Shown here: positions 25,230-32,765 of the stretch, piece after piece
How the letters are laid out: the number at the start of each line of letters is the position of its first letter
Position numbering within the stretch: position 1 is the stretch's first letter
Assembly (NCBI RefSeq): GCF_022808175.1
Contig: NZ_JALGBX010000042.1
Span: 1-46,789, forward strand
DNA length: 46,789 bases
DNA from: Streptomyces sp. AP-93
Lineage (GTDB): Bacteria; Actinomycetota; Actinomycetes; Streptomycetales; Streptomycetaceae
Direction: 5' to 3'
Position numbers and translations under genes: made by a program
The notes under the pieces: model-generated
What the model was told of the DNA's origin: nothing
The model's database searches: none
Seen by the model: the letters and a program-made list of their open reading frames with translations, nothing else

Positions 25230-27029
25230 ATGCCCGGACGACCCCCGGCATACCCCGTGCGTGCCCCTTCGGGCGACCGCGCACCCGCCCGGCGCGGACG
25301 CCTGCTCGTCCGCGGACTCGCGCTGCTCCTGGCGGCGCTGGCCGCCGTCCTGCCCGGCGCGGCGCCCGCCGCCGCCGAGAGCTACGTACCGGTCTCCGGC
25401 GCGGGTTCCACCTGGAGCCAGAACGCCCTCGACCAGTGGCGGGCCAACGTCAGGCAGTACGGCATGACGGTCAACTACAGCGGTACGGGATCGTCCGACG
25501 GCCGCAACCAGTTCCGCAACGGCACCGTCGACTTCGCGGTCTCCGAGATCCCCTACGGGATCAAGGACTCGGGGGTCGTCGACCCGCCGCCCGCGCGGAA
25601 GTTCGGCTACATGCCGATCGTCTCGGGCGGTACGGCCTTCATGTACAACCTCAAGATCGGCAACCGCCGGGTCACCAACCTCCGGCTGTCCGGCGAGGTC
25701 GTGGCCAAGATCTTCACCGGTGGGATCACCACCTGGAACGACCCGGCGATCAAGGCCGACAACCCGGGCCTCGCCGCCTCCCTCCCCGCCCGCAAGATCG
25801 TCCCCGTCGTGCGCTCCGACGGTTCGGGCACGACGGCCCAGCTCACCAAGTGGCTGAGCACGCAGCACGGTTCGCTGTGGGACGCCTACTGCGCCAGGGC
25901 CGGCCGTTCCACCCCCTGCGGGCAGACCTCCAACTTCCCGACCATCGCCGGCCGCGGGTTCGTCGGCCAGTCCGGCTCCAACGGCGTCTCCGGCTACGTG
26001 GCCCAAGAGGGCAACATCGGCACCATCACGTACGTGGAGTACTCCTACGCGGTCTCCACGACGGGCTTCCCGGTCGCCAAGATCCTCAACAAGTCGGGCT
26101 ACTACACCGAGCCCACCGCGCAGAACGTCGCCGTGTCGCTCGGCAAGGCGCAGATCGACCCCGTCGACCTCACCCAGAAGCTGGAAGGCGTCTACACGGG
26201 TGACGACCAGCGCACCTACCCGCTCTCCAGCTACAGCTACATGATCATCCCGACCGCGCAGGAATCGAACTTCAACCCGCAGAAGGGCAAGGCGCTGGGC
26301 GCCTTCGCCTACTACTTCCTCTGCGAGGGCCAGCGCTCCGTCGACCGGCTCGGCTACTCGCCGCTCCCCATCAACCTCGTCCAGGCCGGCCTGGAGCAGG
26401 TCCGCCGCATCCCCGGCGTGACCGTGGCCAACATCGACATCAAGAACTGCCGCAACCCCACCTTCTCGGCCGACGGCAGGAACACGCTGGCCGAGACCGC
26501 CCCGATGCCCGCCGCCTGCGACAAGCAGGGCCCCACCCAGTGCGAGACCGGCACCGGCGGCAACAAGACCCCGACCCAGACCGGCAGTTCCGGTGGCGGC
26601 GGGACGGCGGCCTCCGGCGGCGCCGCGGCCTCCGGAGGCGGTACGGGTGGTGCCACGGGCGGCGCCGGCACAGGTGGTACGGGCTCGGGCTCCGGCGGAG
26701 CCACGGGCGGCTCCGCGGGCGCGGCCGCGGGCGGCACGGGCGGAGCCGGCGGTGCGAGCGGCGCCGCAGCCGCCACCAGCGGTACGGGTGACGGCTCGGG
26801 CAGCGGCGGCGCGGACGGCGGGGGAGTCGACCCGGTGACCGGGCAGCCCCTCGCGGCGGGCGCGGCCGACCTGTTCGGGATCCCCGTCACCACCTCGACC
26901 GGCATCGGCGGGACCCTGCAGAGCGTCCTGATGGTGCTCGGCGCCCTGATCCTGCTGGCCGTCACGGTCGCCCCGCCGCTGCTCACCCGGCGCCTGACGC
27001 GGCGCGGCCGCACGGGAGGCGGGTCCTGA
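25230..27029 (+). CDS. PstS-type phosphate-binding protein with Gly-rich stalk and C-terminal membrane anchor
   Basis: A 599-residue exported protein. After a signal peptide (LALLLAALAAVLPGAAPAAAE) comes a full PstS domain, about residues 50-420. Phosphate-contact segments are intact: VSGAGSTWSQ, GTGSSDGRNQF, DFAVSEIP, and VRSDGSGTTAQLTKWL. There is no lipobox, unlike ordinary Streptomyces PstS. Instead a Gly/Ala/Ser/Thr stalk of more than 100 residues leads to one C-terminal helix (VLMVLGALILLAVTVAPPLL) and a basic cytosolic tail. This should hold the binding domain away from the membrane. The ATG follows GGAGAGTTACCC. It overlaps the next gene by one base (TGATG). Confidence 0.88.
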   Translation: MPGRPPAYPVRAPSGDRAPARRGRLLVRGLALLLAALAAVLPGAAPAAAESYVPVSGAGSTWSQNALDQWRANVRQYGMTVNYSGTGSSDGRNQFRNGTVDFAVSEIPYGIKDSGVVDPPPARKFGYMPIVSGGTAFMYNLKIGNRRVTNLRLSGEVVAKIFTGGITTWNDPAIKADNPGLAASLPARKIVPVVRSDGSGTTAQLTKWLSTQHGSLWDAYCARAGRSTPCGQTSNFPTIAGRGFVGQSGSNGVSGYVAQEGNIGTITYVEYSYAVSTTGFPVAKILNKSGYYTEPTAQNVAVSLGKAQIDPVDLTQKLEGVYTGDDQRTYPLSSYSYMIIPTAQESNFNPQKGKALGAFAYYFLCEGQRSVDRLGYSPLPINLVQAGLEQVRRIPGVTVANIDIKNCRNPTFSADGRNTLAETAPMPAACDKQGPTQCETGTGGNKTPTQTGSSGGGGTAASGGAAASGGGTGGATGGAGTGGTGSGSGGATGGSAGAAAGGTGGAGGASGAAAATSGTGDGSGSGGADGGGVDPVTGQPLAAGAADLFGIPVTTSTGIGGTLQSVLMVLGALILLAVTVAPPLLTRRLTRRGRTGGGS

Positions 27030-29722
27030 TGCGCACACCGTTCCCGAAGCGCCGGATCCGGCTGTTCTTCGGCTCGCTCTGCCTGGTGCTGCTCCCCGTG
27101 GTCGCCACCTCCGGGCCCGCCGGCCTGGGCCCGCAGGCCGCGTACGCCGCCGGCGGGGAGGGCTCCGAGGTCACCGTGTCCGGGGCCGGCGACTTCGCCG
27201 GCCTCAAGGTGACGGTCGGCCAGACCCGCAACCTCGTCGGCCAGGTCGTCAAGATCTCCTGGACCGGTGGCAAGCCCACCGTCTCCGACACCGCCTACAG
27301 CGCCAACTACCTCCAGATCATGCAGTGCTGGGGCGACGAGGCCACCGGGCCCGCCGTCGACCAGTGCCAGTTCGGCGGCTCCTCCGCCCTCGGAGCGGGC
27401 GCGGGCAGCCAGGCCGGGGCCTACACCAACACCCGCCAGCTCAACTACGGAGCCAACCTCCAGGACGCGGAACACGAGCCGCTGCCGCCCCCGACCCCGA
27501 GCGGGATCTCCTACGCCCCCTTCCGCACGGTGGGCGGGGACCCGGTCAGTCCCGGCAACTGGAACGAGTTCTACGACGTCAACAGCACCAACGAGGTTCC
27601 CTACGCCCGCACCAACGCCCGCGGGACCGGCGAGGTCTGGTTCGAGACCCAGACCGCCGTCGAGGCCCCCGGCCTCGGCTGCGGCTCCGCGGTCCCCGGT
27701 ACCCAGGGCGCCGTGACCGGCCGCGGCTGCTGGCTGGTGATCGTGCCGCGCGGCGAGAAGGAGGTCGACGGCAGCCCGTACACCGCGCAGTCCGGCGGCC
27801 AGCTCCAGTCCTCCCCGCTCAGCCCGGCCAACTGGAAGCAGCGCATCGTCGTCCCGCTCGGCTTCGAACCCCTGGGCAGCTACTGCCCGATCGGCGCCGA
27901 GGAACGCGGCACCATCGGCAGCGAGATGGCCGCCGAGGCCGTCACCCGCTGGCAGCCCGCCCTCTGTCAGACCGGCGGCAAGGCCATCTACGGCTACGCC
28001 CAGGTCCCCGACGAGACGGCCCGCGTCAAACTGCTCTCCGGGACGCCCGGACTGGTCTTCCTCGGCCGGCCCGCGCCGGTGGACCCCGAGCGCAAGCCCG
28101 TCTACGCACCCGTGGCCCTCTCCGGCATCACCATCGGCTTCTTCATCGAGAGCCAGGCCGGATTCCAGGCTCCCGACGAGGTCAGGGCCCGCAACGGGAC
28201 CCGGCTCGGCACCCTTCGGCTGACCCCGAGGCTGGTGGCGAAGCTGCTGACCGAGTCCTACCAGGACGGCAACTCACGCTTCGCCGAGAGCACCGCCAAG
28301 AACCCGGTGAACCTGGGCCACGACCCGGAGTTCATGCACCACAACCCCGACTACGCGGGGCTGGACTTCGGCGGCAAGCTCGGTGACGCGCTGGTCCCGC
28401 AGCCGCTCGCCGACAGCACCCGGCAACTGTGGGACTGGGTGGCCCGGGACCCGGCCGCGCGGGAGTTCCTCGACGGCACGCCCGACAACACGGGCGCGCA
28501 CGGGGACGCCTCGTACGCCGGCATGGCCGTGAACCCGAACTACCGGGGGCTGGCGGTGCCGCTGGACACCTTCCCCAAGAGCGACCCGTACTGCCAGCCC
28601 TTCCCGGAGGAGCACCCGGAGTCCCCGCTCTGCATCCAGGACAAGCACCCCTACGCCACCGACATGCACGCCGCCGCGCGCGCCGCGAGCCGCGGGGACA
28701 CCCTGGCCCGCACCTCCTGGGACGCCACGGCGACCCCGCCCGCCTACAAGAAGGACCCGCCGCAGCTCGCCGGTTCGCGCGCCGTGCTCGCCGTCACCGA
28801 CACCGCGACCGCCGACCGGTACGGCCTGGTGCGCGCCGAACTCCTCAACGCGGGCGGCGAGTTCGTCGCCCCCGAGCCGGCGGCCCTGATCGCCGCCGCG
28901 AACGCCCGCAAGGCCGGGGCCGACGGGGTCAGTTTCCCCGACCCGGCGGCCGCGGACCCGGCGGCGTACCCGCTCACCGTCCTCACCTACGCCGCCACCG
29001 TCCCCGCCGACCTCACGGAGGCGGAGGGCAAGGACTACGGCGCCATGCTGGCCTACGCGGCCGCCCAGGGGCAGACCCCGGGCGTGTCCGCGGGCAGCCT
29101 GCCGCACGGCTACGCCCCGCTGCCGGAGGCCCTGCGCGCCCAGACCCGGGCGGCGGCGCAGCGGGTGAGCACCGAGGCGGGCAAGAAGCCGACACCGGCG
29201 CCGGAGCCTTCGGCGCCGGGCAGCCAGGCCCCGGGCGGCGCCGGCGGTACGCCGTCCGGCCCGGGCGGCGCGGCAGCCCCCTCGGACTCCGGCGCGGCCG
29301 GTACGGGGACCTCCGCCTCCGGAGGCTCGACGGCGGGCGCCGGCTCCGCCGCGGGCGGCGCGGCCCCGACCGTCCCCGCCACGGCCTCACCCAGTGCCGC
29401 CGCCGCGGCCACCACGGGCGGCGCGGGGGCCACCGGCACCTCGGGCGCCCCGGCGGCCCAGGCGACGGGGGCCACCCCGGACTGGGTGGTCGGAGCCATC
29501 CGCAACGTCCTGCTGATCTGCCTCGTGGTCGGGGCGCTCGCGGCCTTCGCCGGACCGGTGCTCCCGCGCTTCCTGCCCAGGGCCGTGCCGTGGCTGCGGT
29601 CGCTGCGCGGCGCGGCGGGGGGAGCGGCCGTGGCGTCCGGAGGGCCCGCGGACCTTCCGGCGGACTGGGCGACGCACAAGAAGGCGGGCCCCAGGGACTG
29701 GAGCCCGCCGGACCAGGACTGA
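27029..29722 (+). CDS. large membrane-anchored surface protein with degenerate PstS-like segments
   Basis: 897 residues: signal peptide (LFFGSLCLVLLPVVATSGPAG), a unique cysteine-containing N-terminal half (YLQIMQCWGD, DQCQFGGSSALGAG, GRGCWLVIVPRGEKEVDG), then a region reminiscent of PstS order. Examples are APVALSGITIGFFIES, LRLTPRLVAKLLTESYQDGN and the late strand YPLTVLTYAATVPAD. A Pro/Gly/Ala/Thr-rich stalk and a C-terminal helix (NVLLICLVVGALAAFAGPVL) with a basic tail follow. The phosphate-binding GAGST and SDGSGT loops are not seen, so it may be a ligand-free partner. Start overlaps the preceding stop by one base. No family name is recognised. Confidence 0.75.
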   Translation: MRTPFPKRRIRLFFGSLCLVLLPVVATSGPAGLGPQAAYAAGGEGSEVTVSGAGDFAGLKVTVGQTRNLVGQVVKISWTGGKPTVSDTAYSANYLQIMQCWGDEATGPAVDQCQFGGSSALGAGAGSQAGAYTNTRQLNYGANLQDAEHEPLPPPTPSGISYAPFRTVGGDPVSPGNWNEFYDVNSTNEVPYARTNARGTGEVWFETQTAVEAPGLGCGSAVPGTQGAVTGRGCWLVIVPRGEKEVDGSPYTAQSGGQLQSSPLSPANWKQRIVVPLGFEPLGSYCPIGAEERGTIGSEMAAEAVTRWQPALCQTGGKAIYGYAQVPDETARVKLLSGTPGLVFLGRPAPVDPERKPVYAPVALSGITIGFFIESQAGFQAPDEVRARNGTRLGTLRLTPRLVAKLLTESYQDGNSRFAESTAKNPVNLGHDPEFMHHNPDYAGLDFGGKLGDALVPQPLADSTRQLWDWVARDPAAREFLDGTPDNTGAHGDASYAGMAVNPNYRGLAVPLDTFPKSDPYCQPFPEEHPESPLCIQDKHPYATDMHAAARAASRGDTLARTSWDATATPPAYKKDPPQLAGSRAVLAVTDTATADRYGLVRAELLNAGGEFVAPEPAALIAAANARKAGADGVSFPDPAAADPAAYPLTVLTYAATVPADLTEAEGKDYGAMLAYAAAQGQTPGVSAGSLPHGYAPLPEALRAQTRAAAQRVSTEAGKKPTPAPEPSAPGSQAPGGAGGTPSGPGGAAAPSDSGAAGTGTSASGGSTAGAGSAAGGAAPTVPATASPSAAAAATTGGAGATGTSGAPAAQATGATPDWVVGAIRNVLLICLVVGALAAFAGPVLPRFLPRAVPWLRSLRGAAGGAAVASGGPADLPADWATHKKAGPRDWSPPDQD

Positions 29723-29789
29723 CCGAAGCGGACGAGGACTGACCGAAGCGGACGAGGACTGACCGAAGCGGACGAGGACTGACCGAAGC
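29721..29789 (+). repeat. 20-bp tandem repeat straddling a stop codon
   Basis: Three exact copies of GACCGAAGCGGACGAGGACT (29721-29780) and a partial fourth (29781-29789). The first copy begins inside the TGA of the 897-residue protein's gene, and each copy regenerates a TGA at its junction. Confidence 0.9.
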
Positions 29790-29825
29790 CCGCATCCCGT
29801 CCCGCGGCTCCCCACGACGAAAGGA

Positions 29826-29898
29826 GGTGGTGCCCGGCGACAACCGTCTGACCAATCCGCGCCAACGGAACTTCATCCCACGCGCGCCGGGCACCACC
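29826..29898 (+). promoter_or_regulatory. long hairpin in the leader of the secreted PstS-like gene
   Basis: A perfect 14-bp stem, GGTGGTGCCCGGCG (29826-29839) with CGCCGGGCACCACC (29885-29898), encloses 45 bases. A ribosome-site-like AAGGAGG (29821-29827) runs into the left arm, and the gene's GTG lies 31 bases past the right arm. It may terminate the upstream operon or act as an attenuator or mRNA-stabilising element. Confidence 0.65.
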
Positions 29899-29929
29899 CG
29901 GGCGCAGCCTAGCTGAGGGGTCATCCCAA

Positions 29930-30925
29930 GTGAACAAGAAGAAGATCGTCTTCGGCGTCTCGGCAGTCGCTCTCGCGGCCACCATCGCCGGAGCCGGCCT
30001 CGCCGCCGCCGACCCGTCGGGCCCGCCGCCGTACCGCCAGCTCTCCGGCGTCGGCTCCGACACCACCCAGGACGTCATGAACGGCCTGGCCGCGACCATC
30101 ACCGTGGGCGGCCAGAAGGTCATCGGCTCCTACGACTCCACCGGTTCCGCCAACATCACCACCAAGGACCCGGCGGTCAACGCGAACTGCACCATCGCCC
30201 GCCCGAACGGCTCGGGCGCCGGCCGCTCCGCGCTGCTCACCTCCCTCCAGGCGAGCAACGGCTGTCTGGACTTCGCCCGTTCCTCCTCGCTGAACCTGGC
30301 GGCGGCGGCACCGGGCCTGACCTACGTGCCCTTCGCGGTCGACGGCGTCAGCTACGCCATCACCCCCGGGTCGGCTATCCCGCGCAAGCTGTCGCTGGCC
30401 GACCTGAAGGCGATCTACCACTGCGACCCGAACTACGTGGGCACGGGCCCCAACTATGCGATGACGGTCTACCTGCCGCAGGCCGGCTCGGGCACCCGCA
30501 GCTTCTGGCAGTCCCAGATGGGGATCACGGACGCCGACGTGGTCGCGGGCATCTACCCCTGCATCAAGGACAAGAAGGGCACCACCCCGGTGCAGGAGCA
30601 CGACGGCCGTCTCCTCGACGACAAGTCGATCGTGCCCTTCTCCATCGCCCAGTACCAGTCGCAGTCCTCGCAGACGATCGCGGACCTGCGCGGCCGCGCC
30701 ATCCTCGGCACGGTCGACGGCACGGCGCCCACCGTCCTCAACAGCGGGTTCGGCGTGAAGCGCGACGTCTACAACGTGATCCCGACCAACAAGGTCGCCA
30801 CGGCTCCGTGGAGCACGGTCTTCGTCGGCCCCAACTCCGAGATCTGCAAGCAGACCTCGGTCATCAACACCTACGGCTTCGCCACCAGCCCGAACTGTGG
30901 CGACACCACCAAGCAGACCCCGTGA
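29930..30925 (+). CDS. secreted PstS-like substrate-binding protein
   Basis: A 331-residue exported protein with no lipobox and no C-terminal anchor. The signal peptide is KKKIVFGVSAVALAATIAGAGLAAA. Periplasmic-binding fold signatures of PstS type are LSGVGSDTTQDVMNGL, GSYDSTGSA, CLDFARSSS, YVPFAVDGVSYAI, LSLADLKAIYHCD and the ligand loop YLPQAGSGTRSFWQSQM. Several cysteines are likely paired. Start is GTG at 29930. It would be released or held by partner proteins and could hand ligand to the anchored PstS domain. It is the first of a second sub-cluster after the hairpin. Confidence 0.85.
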   Translation: MNKKKIVFGVSAVALAATIAGAGLAAADPSGPPPYRQLSGVGSDTTQDVMNGLAATITVGGQKVIGSYDSTGSANITTKDPAVNANCTIARPNGSGAGRSALLTSLQASNGCLDFARSSSLNLAAAAPGLTYVPFAVDGVSYAITPGSAIPRKLSLADLKAIYHCDPNYVGTGPNYAMTVYLPQAGSGTRSFWQSQMGITDADVVAGIYPCIKDKKGTTPVQEHDGRLLDDKSIVPFSIAQYQSQSSQTIADLRGRAILGTVDGTAPTVLNSGFGVKRDVYNVIPTNKVATAPWSTVFVGPNSEICKQTSVINTYGFATSPNCGDTTKQTP

Positions 30926-30963
30926 CCCTGATCGCCGCCCGAGCTTCACATTCTGGAGACGTT

Positions 30964-32538
30964 GTGCTGAAGAACAGAGTTCTGCGGACCATGGCCCTGG
31001 GGGTCGCCGCCGTGACCACCGCCTTCGCGGCGGGTCTGGCCGGGGCGAGCGCCGCGTACGCCGCCCCGATCGGCACCCTGGAGATCAACCCGGCGACCGG
31101 CGCGGACACGTCCGGCATCGCCTTCACCACCTCGGCCGCCTGCCCGGCCAACGCCACCAACGTGCTGGTCACGGTGGCGGGTTCCGGCTTCCCGGCCGAG
31201 GGCCTGAACGTGGTCGGCAACTCGCCCATCGCGACCTACCCGACCGCTGCCAACGGCGGCATGGTCATCCCGTTGACCTCCACCATGCGGGACTACGCCA
31301 GCCAGGCGGGCTTCACCACCCTCCAGGGCAAGTACGACTTCACCGTGATCTGCCGGACCGCCTTCAACGGCACCAGCCTCGGCGACTACACCGGCGCGAT
31401 CTGGTTCACCTCGAACACGACCTACCAGAACACCGACCCGGCGGTGAAGACCGACACCGTCACCTCGCTCGCGGTCACCCCGGCCGGCCCCGCGCAGGCG
31501 GGCACCCCCGTCACCATCACCGCGGGCGTCACCCCGGCCGGCGCCGGCGGCACCGTCCAGTTCAAGGACGGCGCGGCAGACCTGGGCACCCCGGTCACCG
31601 TGAACAACGGCACCGCGGCGCTCACCACGTCCAACCTGACCGCCGGTACGCACAGCCTGACGGCCGTCTTCACGCCGGCGAGCGCCTCGTACAACGGCTC
31701 GGCCTCCTCCGCCGTCTCCTACGTGGTCACGGCCGTCCCGGCCACGACCACCACGACCGCCCTGGCCGTCTCCCCGGCCGGCACCGCGCCGCAGTTCAGC
31801 CCGGTGACCCTGACCGGTACGGTCACCCCCGCGGGCGCGGCGGGCGCGGTGAAGTTCACCGACACCGTCGCCGGCTCCACCGTCACCCTGGGCACCGTCC
31901 CGGTGGCGAACGGCACCGCGGTGCTGAACACCAGCAGCCTCCCGGTGGGCGACCACTCCTTCACCGCCGTCTTCGTCCCGGCCGACGCCGGCGCCTTCAC
32001 CGGCTCCGACTCGGGCGCGATCCCGTACGTGGTGGGTGCCTTCGCCGGTGTCTCCGCCTCGGAGACGATCACCACCACCGTCAACTCGGGCGCGCTGGCC
32101 ATCAGCGTCGCCAACCCGCAGGTCACGCTGCCCTCGCCGGTGCTCAACGCCGACGGGGACCTGCTGACCACGGCCGGTTCCATCAACCCGGTCACCCTCA
32201 CCGACACCCGCGCCGGCAACCCGGGCTGGACCGTCAGCGGCCAGGTCACCGACTTCTCCGACGGTGCCACCCACGCCATCAACGGCCAGAACCTGGGCTG
32301 GACCCCGAAGCTCGTCGACAAGGCGCCCGCGCAGACGGTGACGGCAGGTTCCGCCGTTCCCGCCGCCAACGGCGTGGCCGGCGGAGACTCGGGCACGGCG
32401 GGCCTCAAGTCCGCCCGCACGCTCGCCAACGGCACCGGTCTCGGCACCGCGCACGTCACCGCCGACCTGGCGCTGAACGCCCCGACCTCCACGGTGGCCG
32501 GTACGTACTCCGCCACCCTGACGCTCACCGCCATCTGA
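30964..32538 (+). CDS. secreted Ig-repeat protein with novel N-terminal domain and WxL-like C-terminus
   Basis: A 524-residue exported protein. After the signal peptide comes a domain of about 120 residues (INPATGADTSG ... TTYQNTDP) with two cysteines. It is shared with the LANTG protein two frames downstream. Two bacterial Ig-like (Big/Ig_3-type) repeats follow (TSLAVTPAGPAQAGTPVTITAGV..., TTTALAVSPAGTAPQFSPVTLTG...). The C-terminus (GWTVSGQVTDFSDG, LGWTPKL, TSTVAGTYSATLTLTAI) follows the layout of WxL cell-wall-binding domains, although the last W is replaced. GTG start at 30964 after GGAG. Probably a non-covalently attached wall protein; the WxL link is by pattern. Confidence 0.75.
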   Translation: MLKNRVLRTMALGVAAVTTAFAAGLAGASAAYAAPIGTLEINPATGADTSGIAFTTSAACPANATNVLVTVAGSGFPAEGLNVVGNSPIATYPTAANGGMVIPLTSTMRDYASQAGFTTLQGKYDFTVICRTAFNGTSLGDYTGAIWFTSNTTYQNTDPAVKTDTVTSLAVTPAGPAQAGTPVTITAGVTPAGAGGTVQFKDGAADLGTPVTVNNGTAALTTSNLTAGTHSLTAVFTPASASYNGSASSAVSYVVTAVPATTTTTALAVSPAGTAPQFSPVTLTGTVTPAGAAGAVKFTDTVAGSTVTLGTVPVANGTAVLNTSSLPVGDHSFTAVFVPADAGAFTGSDSGAIPYVVGAFAGVSASETITTTVNSGALAISVANPQVTLPSPVLNADGDLLTTAGSINPVTLTDTRAGNPGWTVSGQVTDFSDGATHAINGQNLGWTPKLVDKAPAQTVTAGSAVPAANGVAGGDSGTAGLKSARTLANGTGLGTAHVTADLALNAPTSTVAGTYSATLTLTAI

Positions 32539-32554
32539 TCCAGGCGTGAGCTCC

Positions 32555-32597
32555 GGGCCGGAGCGGCCCGCGCCGTCCCGCGGCCCCGCTCCGGCCC
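32555..32597 (+). terminator. hairpin terminator after the Ig-repeat gene
   Basis: A 12-bp perfect stem, GGGCCGGAGCGG (32555-32566) with CCGCTCCGGCCC (32586-32597), and a 19-base loop. It starts 17 bases after the stop. It probably reduces read-through into the DUF916 gene. Confidence 0.7.
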
Positions 32598-32673
32598 GCC
32601 CCTGACGTCTGGATCCGTCGCAGCCGCCCCGGCTGCCCGCCCGCCACGGCCTTCCCGCCGCAGCCGCCTCGCA

Positions 32674-32701
32674 CTGCCTGCCTGCCTGTCTGTCTGTCTG
32701 C
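32674..32701 (+). repeat. tetranucleotide repeat (CTGC/CTGT)7 upstream of the DUF916 gene
   Basis: Three CTGC, three CTGT and one CTGC unit in a row, followed by CCGC units. The tract is in the 227-bp gap between the Ig-repeat gene and the DUF916 gene, 65-92 bases before the ATG. Confidence 0.9.
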
Positions 32702-32765
32702 CCGCCCGCCGCAGCCGCCGCCCGCCGGCCCGCCGCAGCCCTTCTCCGGATCGGACGCCCGAGCC

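Noticed and set aside
29830..29916. 29-codon frame inside the long hairpin (GTG to TGA)
   Set aside because: The ribosome-site-like sequence is only two bases from the GTG, and the product shows no signal or family features. The hairpin explains the region better.
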